A stretch of DNA of 64,000 bases, from positions 101,488 through 165,487 of the forward strand of contig NZ_WFLJ01000018.1 of assembly GCF_009208735.1 (NCBI RefSeq). The letters are read 5' to 3'. Below the pieces are notes generated by a model. The model worked only from the letters and a program-made list of their open reading frames with translations. It was not told the DNA's origin and did not search any database. Numbering within the stretch: position 1 is the stretch's first letter; every line of letters begins with the position of its first letter. Made by a program: the position numbers and the translations under genes. This DNA is from Janthinobacterium rivuli (lineage in GTDB: Bacteria; Pseudomonadota; Gammaproteobacteria; Burkholderiales; Burkholderiaceae_D). This document shows positions 25,048 through 36,669 of the stretch, in pieces.

Positions 25048-27117
25048 TTAGAACGTCACGCGCATGCCGACCGTCAAGTTACGCCCCGTCAACGGCGCCG
25101 CATTCTTGATGAACGAGGTGTGGCTGTACGCCAGTTCATTCGTCAGGTTGTTCGCCTTGATGTAGAACTGGGCTGGCGTCGTGCCGATGCGCGTGTCGTA
25201 GTTGGCGGACAGGTTGAGCATGTTGTAGCCGGGCGTTGCCGTCTCGAACGCTGCCACCTTGTCCTGCTTGCCCACACGGTAGAACTCGGCCACGCCGCTC
25301 CACGCCTGCCAGTTGGCGTCGAACTTCACGCCAACACGCTGGGCCGGGATGCGCGGCAAGTTATTGTTGCCATCCGCGCCACCGTCGGCCAGCTTGGCCC
25401 GCACGTAATCGCCGAAGACGCTGGCGCCGAACATGGGGTTCAATTGCTGGCGGATCTGCCCTTCCACGCCCGTAAACGTGGCGTCGCGCTGGGCGTACTG
25501 GATCAGCTGGAAGCCTTCGTGGTTGTCCAGGGTGGAGCCGAAGATGTAGTTGTCCACCTTGTTGCGATAGGCGCTGGCCGAGAAGGTCGTGGCGCCCGCG
25601 TATTTGCGCAGGGTCAAATCGATATTGTTCGACGTTTCCTTGCCCAGGTTTTGATTGCCCAGCTCGTACGTGGCCGTGGCCATGTGCACGCCGTGCGCAT
25701 ACAGTTCCTCGGCGCTGGGCAGGCGGTGCGTGCGCGAGATGGTCGAGCCGAGCGAATACTGGGGCGCGAATTTCCACACGGCGCCCAGCGACACGGACGT
25801 GCCCTTGGCGCTGCGGTCCTGCAAGGTGGCGCTGTCGACCGTGATGTCTTGCCATTCGTGGCGCAAGCCCGCTTCGAAGCGCCATTGGTCGAGCTTGTAT
25901 TCCTCGACCAGGAAGGCCGCGTGTTTCTTGGTGACGGTGGGCGCCACGTAGGCTTCCTCGCCCAGGGCGGAGAAATCGCGCTTCGACGTTTGCAGGCCGA
26001 CCACGCCGCGCCAGCCGAAGACGGGATGGTGTTCCATTTCCAGGCGCGCGTCATGGCCCTTGTTCTTGAAGGTGGTGGCGATTTCCGTGCCTTCGATTTC
26101 ATCGTGCTTGTAGTCGGTGAACGCGGCGCGCAGGCGCAGCTTGGCGAAGCCGGGCACGGGATCGCGCAATTCGCCGCGCACGTCCCAGCGCTCGCTCTTG
26201 AGTTTCACGTAGGGAACGGCACCATGTTCGTGGTCATGGTCGTGTTCTTCCTCATCGCCGTGGCCGTGGCCTTCATGGCCGCCGCAATGCAGGTGCGTGC
26301 CGTGCGGGTGGCAGCTTTCGAATTCGTGGTTGTGGCCGGGCAAGCCGTATTCCGCGTGCTGGCTGGTGAAGGCCAGGCCCAGGAAGCCGCGCTGTCCCAC
26401 CCACGACACGCCCACGCTGCCCGTGTCCGTCTTGTTGTAGCTGCCGGCCACCCTGGAGCCGCCTTCCCAGCCGCTGCCGACCTTGTATTCTTTCGCGTCG
26501 CGCTTGACGCCTTCCGCGTGGAAAGCGATGTTGCCGGAGCCGCCAGTCACTTCAAAGGCGCCCGCCTTGTCGCGCGCGGCCGAGTTGGCGCGCACTTCCG
26601 CGCTGCCTTCAAAGCCCTTGGCCGGCACGCGCGTGGGGATTTTCTTGTCGATCACATTGACGACGCCGCCGACGGCGCCGCCGCCATACGCCAGCGCGGA
26701 CGGGCCGCGCAGCACTTCGATCTGTTCCGACAGCATGGGTTCGGCCGCCACCGCGTGGTCGGGGCTGATGGTCGACGCATCCTGCACCTCGGCGCCATCG
26801 GACAGCACCTTGACGCGCGGGCCATCCATGCCGCGGATGATGGGGCGGCTGGCGCCGGCGCCGAAATGGCTGGACGTGATGCCGGGCTGGCCGGCCAGGG
26901 TTTCGCCCAGGGTCGCCTCGCGGGCGCGCACCAGTTCCTCGCCTTCCAGCACGGTCACGGGCGTGCTCATGTCGTCGCTGCCCAGGGCCAGGGCGCTGGC
27001 CGAGACGGTGACGGCAGGCAAGGTGGTCGCCTGCTGCGCCAGGGCGCTGGCAGGGGCGGCAAAGGCCAGCATGATGGCCAGCGCGAGGGGAGTGGGTTGG
27101 TGAGGACGGACGGACAT
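25048..27117 (-). CDS. znuD: TonB-dependent zinc receptor, ZnuD-like
   Basis: A 689-residue outer-membrane receptor. It has a signal peptide (cut near ALAQQ), a TonB-box-like LPAVTVSAS, a plug domain (~45-165; RPIIRGMDGPRVKVL, EVLRGPSALAYGGGAVGG), and a beta barrel ending in ...NLTVGMRVTF with the C-terminal Phe. A surface loop at residues 262-299 contains 13 His plus Cys269 and Cys278, a strong zinc-capture feature found in ZnuD. It is divergent from a Fur/Zur gene across an operator-like palindrome, implying induction by zinc starvation. ATG at 27117 has AAGGA upstream. Confidence 0.9.
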   Translation of the reverse strand: MSVRPHQPTPLALAIMLAFAAPASALAQQATTLPAVTVSASALALGSDDMSTPVTVLEGEELVRAREATLGETLAGQPGITSSHFGAGASRPIIRGMDGPRVKVLSDGAEVQDASTISPDHAVAAEPMLSEQIEVLRGPSALAYGGGAVGGVVNVIDKKIPTRVPAKGFEGSAEVRANSAARDKAGAFEVTGGSGNIAFHAEGVKRDAKEYKVGSGWEGGSRVAGSYNKTDTGSVGVSWVGQRGFLGLAFTSQHAEYGLPGHNHEFESCHPHGTHLHCGGHEGHGHGDEEEHDHDHEHGAVPYVKLKSERWDVRGELRDPVPGFAKLRLRAAFTDYKHDEIEGTEIATTFKNKGHDARLEMEHHPVFGWRGVVGLQTSKRDFSALGEEAYVAPTVTKKHAAFLVEEYKLDQWRFEAGLRHEWQDITVDSATLQDRSAKGTSVSLGAVWKFAPQYSLGSTISRTHRLPSAEELYAHGVHMATATYELGNQNLGKETSNNIDLTLRKYAGATTFSASAYRNKVDNYIFGSTLDNHEGFQLIQYAQRDATFTGVEGQIRQQLNPMFGASVFGDYVRAKLADGGADGNNNLPRIPAQRVGVKFDANWQAWSGVAEFYRVGKQDKVAAFETATPGYNMLNLSANYDTRIGTTPAQFYIKANNLTNELAYSHTSFIKNAAPLTGRNLTVGMRVTF

Positions 27118-27197
27118 GGGCAAGAATTCCTTTATCGGCGATCGGTTTGACGGGTCAGGGCAGGCCATTGCCGGATGGGGTGGCTGCCAGAAGATGA

Positions 27198-27219
27198 TAA
27201 TGATAACCCATTATCATTA
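27198..27219. promoter_or_regulatory. Fur/Zur-type operator between znuD and zur
   Basis: Perfect inverted repeat TAATGATAA-CCCA-TTATCATTA (9-4-9) sits in the divergent znuD/zur gap, 56 bases before the regulator start and 80 before znuD. Its half-sites resemble Fur-family boxes (GATAAT-like). Both genes are likely repressed through this one site by metal-bound regulator. Confidence 0.82.
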
Positions 27220-27275
27220 CTGTGTGACAGTTTTTCCGGACGGTACATATAGACGGATGGTGTATTCTGTCGGCT

Positions 27276-27734
27276 ATGGAACGCACAACACGTCAAAAAA
27301 CCGCCATTCAAGCCGCCATCGAGTCGGCCCAGCGCCCCTTGTCGGCGCAGGAAATCCTCGAACAGGCCAGCTTGCAAGTGACGCAGCTGGGCATCGCCAC
27401 CGTTTACCGCAACTTGAAGTCGCTGGTGCTGGAAGAAAAGGTGCACGTGGTGACCTTGCCGGGTGAAAACCCGCGCTATGAGTCGAACACGGCCGCCAAT
27501 CACCACCACCACCATTTCCAGTGCACCACGTGCCAGCGCGTGTTCGACGTGCATGATTGCCCGGGCGACTTGAAGCGCATGGCGCCGCAAGGCTTTGTCG
27601 TCGAACGCCACGAACTGACCCTGTACGGCCGCTGCGCCGACTGCAATGCCGCCGCCGGGGCCACGGCCACAGCGGGGAGCGCCGTAGTTGCCACCACTGT
27701 GCACGCCTGCGCCAGCGGCCACGACCCGGCCTGA
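27276..27734 (+). CDS. zur: Fur-family regulator, probably Zur
   Basis: The 152-residue protein has the Fur winged-helix ([36 protein letters not shown]), a His-rich metal region ([11 protein letters not shown]) and two CxxC pairs (CTTC and CADC) for the structural zinc. Fur, Zur and PerR cannot be told apart for certain from sequence, but the shared operator and the His-rich zinc receptor next door favour Zur. The C-terminal ~20 residues ([13 protein letters not shown]...) are Ala/Thr-rich and not part of the usual fold. Confidence 0.85.
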   Translation: MERTTRQKTAIQAAIESAQRPLSAQEILEQASLQVTQLGIATVYRNLKSLVLEEKVHVVTLPGENPRYESNTAANHHHHHFQCTTCQRVFDVHDCPGDLKRMAPQGFVVERHELTLYGRCADCNAAAGATATAGSAVVATTVHACASGHDPA

Positions 27735-27808
27735 GCTGGCCGGCTGTCGATGTTGGCACGGGCGCAACAATGCCCTGCCCACCCGTCATTGCCGCACCCC
27801 ATATCACG

Positions 27809-27814
27809 TATAAT
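27809..27814 (+). promoter_or_regulatory. Possible alaS -10 element
   Basis: TATAAT lies 40 bases before the alaS start codon. No good -35 stands at 16-18 bases upstream, so this is a partial promoter prediction. Confidence 0.45.
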
Positions 27815-27853
27815 CTTCCCTTTAAAGCTGCCGCCACTCTTTGCCAAAAAAAC

Positions 27854-30466
<2,613 letters not shown>

Positions 30467-30512
30467 GGCGTAAGCTAGAGGACATGCGGGGTTTTCGCCC
30501 CACAGCCCCTTG

Positions 30513-30547
30513 AAAACGGCCCGCAGACGATGTTTGCGGGCCGTTTT
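30513..30547 (+). terminator. alaS terminator
   Basis: Perfect 13-bp stem AAAACGGCCCGCA / TGCGGGCCGTTTT with a nine-base loop, 46 bases past the alaS stop and ending in a T-run. Confidence 0.88.
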
Positions 30548-30668
30548 GCCGTGTGGAATCTCGTTGTGACACCACAACAGCCGATGAACTATTTTGGTGC
30601 AGCGCGTCAATGCCCCTGATTTAGAGTAGTATGTCGAAAATCAGTACAACAAAAATGGCGGGATATTG

Positions 30669-30929
30669 ATGATGAGCGACACACTACTTGATACCGAGAT
30701 TATGGAATTTCACAAAGAACTCGACGCGCGGGGCTTGAATTGCCCCTTGCCGATTCTGAAGGCGAAAAAGGCTTTGTCAGAGCTGCAGAGCGGGGAAGTG
30801 CTGCGTATCATGGCAACCGATCCCGGTTCCGTGCGCGACTTCCAGGCTTTCGCCAAGCAAACGGGCAATGCCCTGCTGTCGCATGTGCAGACGGGTACCG
30901 AATTCGTCTTCCTGATGCAACGCAAATAA
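30669..30929 (+). CDS. TusA/SirA family sulfurtransferase-like protein
   Basis: The 86-residue protein contains ELDARGLNCPLPILKAKKAL, the TusA signature with the active-site Cys in the Cys-Pro-x-Pro motif, and DPGSVRDFQAFAKQTGN. TusA proteins relay persulfide sulfur, for example to tRNA thiolation or other sulfur carriers. Two adjacent ATGs (30669, 30672) start the longer form; an internal ATG at 30702 (MEFHKELDARG) would give the more common family length. Confidence 0.88.
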   Translation: MMSDTLLDTEIMEFHKELDARGLNCPLPILKAKKALSELQSGEVLRIMATDPGSVRDFQAFAKQTGNALLSHVQTGTEFVFLMQRK

Positions 30930-31068
30930 TTCTGCCAGCCGGGGCCGCCGTGGAGCGGCCTGGTTTTCCTTTTCATGCCGGCTCTTTTGCTGCCCTGCAG
31001 CGTAGCGGCGGCCTCCCCTGAAATCCTCAAAGCTGGACAGTTTAGATGGATTGCTCTAACAAAAAATC

Positions 31069-31080
31069 GCACGATCGTGC
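31069..31080. promoter_or_regulatory. Palindromic operator candidate before etfB
   Basis: GCACGATCGTGC is a perfect 12-base palindrome flanked by an A-tract on the left and AT-rich sequence on the right, 31 bases upstream of the etfB -10. Betaproteobacterial etfBA-acyl-CoA dehydrogenase loci are often controlled by TetR-type fatty-acid regulators that bind such palindromes; which protein binds here is not shown. Confidence 0.55.
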
Positions 31081-31110
31081 TTAAATTCGGTTCAGGATTC
31101 AAATTTCTCT

Positions 31111-31116
31111 TATAAT
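31111..31116 (+). promoter_or_regulatory. etfBA -10 element
   Basis: TATAAT lies 57 bases before the etfB start, with only a weak -35 (CGGTTC region, 31088-31093), suggesting an activated or regulated promoter. Confidence 0.6.
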
Positions 31117-31172
31117 CGAACGCACAATCAGCACTTGATCCGTCATTTTTATAATTTCCCAAAGGCATAGCT

Positions 31173-31922
31173 ATGAAAGTCTTGGTACCCGTCAAACGCG
31201 TGGTCGACTATAACGTCAAAGTCCGCGTCAAGAGTGACGGCACTGGCGTCGATACCGCCAACGTCAAAATGTCGATGAACCCTTTCGATGAGATCGCGCT
31301 GGAAGAAGCGATGCGCCTGAAAGAAGCTGGCAAGGTCACTGAAGTGGTCGCCATCTCCTGCGGCGTGACGCAGTGCCAGGAAACCCTGCGCACGGCCATG
31401 GCCATCGGCGCCGACCGCGGCATCCTGGTGGAAACGACGACCGAACTGGAACCGCTGGCCGTGGCCAAGCTGGTGAAGTCCCTGGCCGAGAAAGAGCAGC
31501 CGCAACTGATCATCCTGGGCAAGCAAGCCATCGATGATGACAGCAACCAGACCGGCCAGATGCTGGCAGCCCTGCTGGGTTGGCCGCAAGCCACGTTCGC
31601 TTCGAAAGTCGTGCTGGAAGACGGCAAAGTCACCGTCACCCGCGAAGTCGACGGCGGCCTGGAAACCCTGGCATTGACCTTGCCAGCGATCATCACCACC
31701 GACCTGCGTTTGAACGAGCCACGCTATGTGACCTTGCCGAACATCATGAAGGCCAAGAAAAAGCCGCTCGAGACCGTCAAGCCGGAAGACCTGGGCGTCG
31801 ACGTCGCGCCACGCCTGAAGACCCTGAAAGTCGTCGAGCCAGCCAAGCGCTCGGCCGGCATCAAGGTCCCGGACGTCGCTACCCTGGTCGCCAAGCTGCG
31901 TACCGAAGCCAAAGTCATCTAA
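31173..31922 (+). CDS. etfB: Electron transfer flavoprotein beta subunit
   Basis: The 249-residue subunit pairs with EtfA to pass electrons from acyl-CoA dehydrogenases to the ubiquinone pool. It starts [20 protein letters not shown] and has [18 protein letters not shown], the AMP-binding region [21 protein letters not shown], and [20 protein letters not shown], the conserved recognition loop for dehydrogenase partners. It is followed 40 bases later by etfA. Confidence 0.97.
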   Translation: MKVLVPVKRVVDYNVKVRVKSDGTGVDTANVKMSMNPFDEIALEEAMRLKEAGKVTEVVAISCGVTQCQETLRTAMAIGADRGILVETTTELEPLAVAKLVKSLAEKEQPQLIILGKQAIDDDSNQTGQMLAALLGWPQATFASKVVLEDGKVTVTREVDGGLETLALTLPAIITTDLRLNEPRYVTLPNIMKAKKKPLETVKPEDLGVDVAPRLKTLKVVEPAKRSAGIKVPDVATLVAKLRTEAKVI

Positions 31923-31962
31923 GCGGCTTTGCCGTCACTCCAGAACAATTACAGGACATATC

Positions 31963-32895
31963 ATGGTCGCATTAGTTATTGCTGAACACGACAACGCTAC
32001 CTTAAAGGGCAGCACCCACCACACCGTGACCGCGGCCGCCCAGTGCGGCGGCGACGTGCACGTGCTCGTCGCAGGTTCGAACGCATCGGCTGCCGCCGCT
32101 GCCGCCGCGCAAATCGCCGGCGTGACGAAAGTCATCGTGGCCGACGCGCCATACTTCGCCGACGGCCTGGCCGAAAACGTGGCCGAGCAAGTGCTGGCCA
32201 TCGCCGGCAACTACAGCCACATCCTGGCGCCAGCCACCGCCTACGGCAAGAACATCCTGCCGCGCGTGGCCGCCAAGCTGGACGTGGCGCAAATCTCGGA
32301 AATCACCAAGGTCGATTCGCCAGACACCTTCGAGCGCCCGATCTACGCCGGTAACGCCATTGCCACCGTGCAATCTGGTGACAAGATCAAGGTCATCACC
32401 GTGCGCACCACCGGTTTCGACGCCGCTGCCGCCACCGGCGGTTCGGCTGCCACGGAAACCGTCGCCGCCGTTGCCGACGCCGGCAAATCGGCTTTCGTGG
32501 GCCGCGAACTGGCCAAGTCCGACCGTCCTGAACTGACCGCCGCGAAAATCATCGTGTCGGGCGGCCGTGGCATGGGTTCGGCCGAGAACTTCCACATCCT
32601 CGAGCCGCTGGCCGACAAGCTGGGCGCCGCCATGGGTGCCTCGCGCGCCGCCGTCGACGCCGGCTTCGTGCCGAACGACTGGCAAGTGGGTCAGACGGGC
32701 AAGATCGTCGCGCCATCGCTGTACATCGCCGTCGGTATCTCGGGCGCGATCCAGCATCTGGCAGGCATGAAAGACTCGAAGACCATCGTCGCCATCAACA
32801 AGGATCCGGAAGCGCCGATCTTTGCCGTGGCCGACTACGGCATCGTGGGCGATCTGTTCGAGATCGTGCCGCAACTGGTCAAAGAACTGGGTTAA
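31963..32895 (+). CDS. etfA: Electron transfer flavoprotein alpha subunit
   Basis: The 310-residue FAD-binding partner of EtfB. It begins [20 protein letters not shown] and shows the C-terminal FAD signature [35 protein letters not shown] and [22 protein letters not shown] lies seven bases before the ATG. It sits between etfB and the acyl-CoA dehydrogenase gene. Confidence 0.97.
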   Translation: MVALVIAEHDNATLKGSTHHTVTAAAQCGGDVHVLVAGSNASAAAAAAAQIAGVTKVIVADAPYFADGLAENVAEQVLAIAGNYSHILAPATAYGKNILPRVAAKLDVAQISEITKVDSPDTFERPIYAGNAIATVQSGDKIKVITVRTTGFDAAAATGGSAATETVAAVADAGKSAFVGRELAKSDRPELTAAKIIVSGGRGMGSAENFHILEPLADKLGAAMGASRAAVDAGFVPNDWQVGQTGKIVAPSLYIAVGISGAIQHLAGMKDSKTIVAINKDPEAPIFAVADYGIVGDLFEIVPQLVKELG

Positions 32896-32924
32896 GTCGC
32901 ACCCCTTCCGGTTTTGTTACTGAC

Positions 32925-32972
32925 AAAGCCACGCCGGCCCGCCCCACACGGCGAGCCGCGCGTGGCTTTTTT
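32925..32972 (+). terminator. Terminator-like hairpin between etfA and acyl-CoA dehydrogenase
   Basis: Stem AAAGCCACGC / GCGTGGCTTT with a GC-rich inner hairpin and a T-run (32967-32972) follows etfA by 30 bases. It would reduce read-through into the dehydrogenase gene, letting etfBA be made in excess. Confidence 0.72.
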
Positions 32973-32987
32973 CTTGGAGAAAAGAAG

Positions 32988-34778
32988 ATGAGCTATCAAG
33001 CCCCGCTGAAAGACATGTTGTTCGTGATGAACGAACTGGCCGGCCTGGCCGAAATCCATACCTTGCCTGGCTGCGAAGACGCCACGCCCGACACGGCTGA
33101 AGCCGTGCTGGAAGAGAACGCCAAGTTCTGCGGCGGCGTGGTGGCCCCCTTGAACGGCCCCAGCGACAAGGAGCCGAGCTTCTGGCACGATGGCCAGGTC
33201 ACGACGTCAAAAGGCTTCAAGGACGCGTTCAAGGCGTATGGCGAAGCGGGCTGGCAGGGCGTGCAGCATCCGACGGAGTTCGGCGGCCAGGGCTTGCCCA
33301 AGCTGCTGGCCACGCCGTGCATTGAAATGCTCAACTCGGCCAGCATCTCGTTCGCCCTGGTCGCCCTGCTGTCGGATGGCGCCATCGAGGCGCTCTTGAC
33401 TGCCGGCAGCGACGCACAGAAGGCCACGTATCTGGAAAACCTGGTCTCCGGCAAGTGGACGGGCACCATGAATCTGACGGAGCCGCAAGCCGGTTCCGAC
33501 CTGGCGGCCGTGCGCACGCGCGCCGTGCCGCAGGATGACGGCACCTATAAAGTCTTCGGCACGAAGATTTTCATCACGTATGGCGAGCACGACATGGCGG
33601 AAAACATCGTCCACCTGGTGCTGGCCCGCACGCCGGACGCGCCCGCCGGCGTGAAAGGCATCTCGCTGTTCATCGTGCCGAAATTCCTCGTCAACGCCGA
33701 CGGCAGCCTGGGCGCGCGCAACGACGCCCATTGCGTGTCGATCGAACACAAGCTGGGCATCAAGGCCAGCCCGACGGCTGTACTGCAGTTCGGCGACCAC
33801 GGCGGCGCCATCGGCACCCTGGTGGGCGAGGAAAACCGCGGCCTCGAATACATGTTCATCATGATGAACGCGGCCCGCTTCGGCGTGGGCTTGCAAGGCA
33901 TCGGCCTGGCCGAGCGCGCCTACCAGCAGGCCGTGGCGTTCGCCAAGGACCGCGTGCAGTCGCGCGACCTGACCGGTTCGCCTGGCCCGGTCTCCATCAT
34001 CCACCACCCGGACGTGCGCCGCATGCTGATGTCGATGCGTTCGCAAACGGAGGCGGCGCGCGCGCTGGCCTACGTGGGCGCGGCCATCAGCGACGTGGCG
34101 CACCACCATTCGGATGCCGAGGTGCGCGCGGAAAGCCTGGCCACCTATGAATACCTGGTGCCCGTGATCAAGGGCTGGGCCACGGAAATGTCGCAGGACG
34201 TCACGCGCGACGGCGTGCAAGTGCATGGCGGCATGGGTTTCATCGAAGAGACGGGCGCCGCCCAGCATTACCGTGACGCCAAGATTCTCACCATTTACGA
34301 AGGCACGACGGCCATCCAGGCGAACGACCTCGTGGGCCGCAAGACGGTGCGCGACGGCGGCGCCGTGGCAAAAGCCATCATCGCCCAGGTGCGCGCCACG
34401 GAAGCCCAGCTGGGCGAACTGTCCGGCGCCGACTTCCAGGCCATGCAGCGCCACCTGGCCGAAGGCAGCGCCGCGCTGGAAGCGGTAGTTGAGTATGTGG
34501 TGGCGAACATGAAGACGGATATCAAGGCCGTCTTCGCGGGCAGCGTGCCCTACCTGAAACTGGCGGGCATCGTGCTGGGCGGCTGGCAAATGGCGCGCGC
34601 GGCCGTGGTGGCGCAGCAAAGGCTGGGAGAAGGCAGCGGCGACGCCTCGTTCTACAAGGCAAAAATCGCCACGGCGCGCTTCTTTGCCGACCACATCCTG
34701 TCGCAAGCACCGGGCTTGCGCGCCACCATCATCGACGGCAGCGCCGGCGTGATGGCCTTGTCGGAAGAGCAGTTTTAA
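32988..34778 (+). CDS. Acyl-CoA dehydrogenase, long type with C-terminal extension
   Basis: The 596-residue protein is a FAD-dependent acyl-CoA dehydrogenase, alpha-beta dehydrogenating fatty acyl-CoA and reducing ETF. It shows NLTEPQAGSDLAAVRT (FAD/substrate contact), IEHKLGIKASPTAVLQFGD, QVHGGMGFIEETGAAQHYRD, and KILTIYEGTTAIQANDLVGRK, the last near the active-site region. The ~160-residue C-terminal extension is that of the AcdH-like group usually beside etfBA. GGAG 11 bases upstream of the ATG supports the start. Confidence 0.95.
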   Translation: MSYQAPLKDMLFVMNELAGLAEIHTLPGCEDATPDTAEAVLEENAKFCGGVVAPLNGPSDKEPSFWHDGQVTTSKGFKDAFKAYGEAGWQGVQHPTEFGGQGLPKLLATPCIEMLNSASISFALVALLSDGAIEALLTAGSDAQKATYLENLVSGKWTGTMNLTEPQAGSDLAAVRTRAVPQDDGTYKVFGTKIFITYGEHDMAENIVHLVLARTPDAPAGVKGISLFIVPKFLVNADGSLGARNDAHCVSIEHKLGIKASPTAVLQFGDHGGAIGTLVGEENRGLEYMFIMMNAARFGVGLQGIGLAERAYQQAVAFAKDRVQSRDLTGSPGPVSIIHHPDVRRMLMSMRSQTEAARALAYVGAAISDVAHHHSDAEVRAESLATYEYLVPVIKGWATEMSQDVTRDGVQVHGGMGFIEETGAAQHYRDAKILTIYEGTTAIQANDLVGRKTVRDGGAVAKAIIAQVRATEAQLGELSGADFQAMQRHLAEGSAALEAVVEYVVANMKTDIKAVFAGSVPYLKLAGIVLGGWQMARAAVVAQQRLGEGSGDASFYKAKIATARFFADHILSQAPGLRATIIDGSAGVMALSEEQF

Positions 34779-34813
34779 GTTGAAAATTGGCCAGCGGAAG
34801 CTGGCTGAATGCA

Positions 34814-34847
34814 AAAAAGCGCTGGAGATCACTCTCCAGCGCTTTTT
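34814..34847. terminator. Terminator after acyl-CoA dehydrogenase
   Basis: Stem AAAAAGCGCTGGAGA-TCAC-TCTCCAGCGCTTTTT, 15 bp perfect, flanked by As and Ts, 36 bases past the stop. It can act in both directions and also separates the glycine-zipper gene. Confidence 0.9.
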
Positions 34848-34872
34848 CTTTTTTAGCCCCAAAGCAAATTCT

Positions 34873-34899
34873 GGGGTCGTACCCTGAGGGTACGACCCC
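34873..34899. repeat. Compact 12-bp inverted repeat
   Basis: GGGGTCGTACCC-TGA-GGGTACGACCCC, a perfect 12-bp stem with a three-base loop, sits between the terminator and the glycine-zipper gene's stop. Elements of this look recur in Oxalobacteraceae genomes; here it is single copy in the window. Confidence 0.75.
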
Positions 34900-34918
34900 G
34901 GTCTTTCTTGGGTTGGGC

Positions 34919-35545
34919 TTATCTTCTGGCAATACCATTGCCGGAATTGCGTACCAGGTCCCCAGCGGCCAGGCCAGGATCCTGGTCAAACGCGAAATCG
35001 GCCTTGGCGCCCGTTTCGTATTGCACGGTGACGGTCCACACCTTGCTGTTTTTCATGTGGCCTTCGACTTGCTTGCCCGCGAAAGCGCCGCCGGCGGCGC
35101 CGGCCAGAGTGGCCAGGTCCTTGCCGCGTCCGCCGCCCACCTGGCGGCCCAGCAGGGCGCCGGCCACGCCGCCGCCGATCATGCCCAGGGCGCCGCCTTC
35201 GCCCGCTTTTTCAGTGACGTTGACTGCCAGCACCTTGCCGCAATCGGCGCAGATCTGGTGCTGCGGCTGCTTGGAAGGCTGGCTGGCGTAGGAGTTGCCG
35301 GCCTTTTGCGCGGCCTTGGCGTTGATGATGGCCTGGTCGTATTCACCCTTGGCGTCGCGCAGGCATTGCATGCGGGCTTTCGAGCTGGTTTCTTCTGCGC
35401 ACAATTTCTTGTCGTCCGCATAGCGCGTGCTGGCTTGCTTCGTATCGTAGGCGTATTGCGCCTTCGGCGACAGGTTTTGCGCGAAGGCGGAGGTGCTGAA
35501 CAGGGCCGTGATGGCGACTGCGAGGATGAGTGGGCGACGAATCAT
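34919..35545 (-). CDS. Secreted glycine-zipper protein
   Basis: The 208-residue protein has a signal peptide (MIRRPLILAVAITALFSTSAFAQ), a helical region with Cys, a CADC pair, and a glycine-zipper segment (GALGMIGGGVAGALLGRQVG, AGAAGGAFAGKQVEG) typical of the 17-kDa surface antigen/SlyB-like group inserted in or beside the outer membrane. The C-terminal WTVTVQYETG is the usual small beta domain. It is presumably an envelope-stress or membrane-integrity factor; no partner is next to it. Confidence 0.85.
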   Translation of the reverse strand: MIRRPLILAVAITALFSTSAFAQNLSPKAQYAYDTKQASTRYADDKKLCAEETSSKARMQCLRDAKGEYDQAIINAKAAQKAGNSYASQPSKQPQHQICADCGKVLAVNVTEKAGEGGALGMIGGGVAGALLGRQVGGGRGKDLATLAGAAGGAFAGKQVEGHMKNSKVWTVTVQYETGAKADFAFDQDPGLAAGDLVRNSGNGIARR

Positions 35546-35681
35546 GATCTTCTCCTAGGGGGTGTTAAATGTGCCAGTAATGTCGGCATTGTGAATGCAG
35601 TATAGAGGAAAATCATGATTGCTTACCAACACTTACATGTGCGTGCGGCGGGCGCCATCGGATGGCATGCTCGCAAGGAAA

Positions 35682-36116
35682 TCAACCGTAGGCGCCGCCC
35701 GTGTACAGCAAGTCGAACAGGCGCGCCATGGTGGCGATCAGCACGCCTGCGCCTAGCATCAAGGTAGCGACCAGCACCACGGCCAGGGGCCAGCCCGTGT
35801 CCGACAGGCGGCCGGAGGCGGCGTTGTAGCGCGCGTCCCACTTGTCGTCCGGCATCAGGCCCAGGACCAGCGCTTCCAGGAAGCCGACCAGGGCGGACAC
35901 GGTCAGCGGCAATATCTGGTAAAACCAGTCGGCCTCGGGAAACAGCTGGCGCAGCAGCACGCTGGCGGGCAGGGCAGCCAGGTGTAGCCAGCCCCAGCGG
36001 TCCTTGGCGCCGTGCAGATAGAAGCGGTGCGCGCCCAGCATGCCCAGCAGAAAGGCCAGCAGTGTCGTGAAAGCCTTGTTCTTGTGCGACTGTTGCAAAA
36101 TGGTAGCGGTGGTCAT
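35682..36116 (-). CDS. TM2-domain membrane protein
   Basis: The 144-residue protein begins with a short soluble part and then KNKAFTTLLAFLLGMLGAHRFYLHG, the TM2-domain signature with its membrane pair and HRFYLG-like turn. Two more hydrophobic spans follow (~80-100, ~112-134). TM2 proteins have no fixed function. Upstream is a 288-base gap leading to the rpsP promoter in the other direction. Confidence 0.87.
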   Translation of the reverse strand: MTTATILQQSHKNKAFTTLLAFLLGMLGAHRFYLHGAKDRWGWLHLAALPASVLLRQLFPEADWFYQILPLTVSALVGFLEALVLGLMPDDKWDARYNAASGRLSDTGWPLAVVLVATLMLGAGVLIATMARLFDLLYTGGAYG

Positions 36117-36334
36117 GGGACTCCAGAGTTGCTCATCGGTAAAGATTGTCAGTATCGGTCATTGCCTGCCGCAACGATAGCACTTTCCTGCGGCAGGCAG
36201 GCGATGCTGTCGCGCCTTATTCGTGGTCTGGCGTGGCATCGGCGGCACGATAGACGCACGCGCCTATTGCGTCTTCGGCCATGACTGGTCATAATGTTTG
36301 ATTAGCCCAAATTACACGCCCGTCATCATAACGC

Positions 36335-36364
36335 TTGCTGCCTGGCGGTAAAGCGCGCTATAAT
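36335..36364 (+). promoter_or_regulatory. rpsP operon promoter
   Basis: TTGCTG (36335-36340) and TATAAT (36359-36364) with an 18-base spacer lie 41 bases before the rpsP ATG, a good sigma-70 promoter for the ribosomal operon. Confidence 0.75.
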
Positions 36365-36404
36365 TTGCGGCTTTTTCCGCCTCAGCACACTTTTTGGAAA
36401 TATT

Positions 36405-36656
36405 ATGGTCGTTATTCGTTTAGCTCGTGGAGGCGCCAAGAAGCGCCCGTTCTTCAACATCGTCGCTACTGATTCGCGCAATCGCCGCGATGGTCGCTTC
36501 ATTGAGCGTATCGGTTTTTACAACCCGATGGCGCAAGGTGGCGAAGTTCCACTGCGTATCACCGCAGACCGTCTGGCCTACTGGCAAGGCGTTGGCGCAC
36601 AATTGTCGCCAACCGTTGCTCGTCTGGTTGCCAGCAACGGCAAAGCAGCAGCTTAA
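36405..36656 (+). CDS. rpsP: 30S ribosomal protein S16
   Basis: An 83-residue ribosomal protein beginning [20 protein letters not shown], with [19 protein letters not shown], the standard S16 signature. It opens the classic rpsP-rimM-trmD-rplS operon. Confidence 0.98.
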   Translation: MVVIRLARGGAKKRPFFNIVATDSRNRRDGRFIERIGFYNPMAQGGEVPLRITADRLAYWQGVGAQLSPTVARLVASNGKAAA

Positions 36657-36669
36657 TTAGATCACTGGT

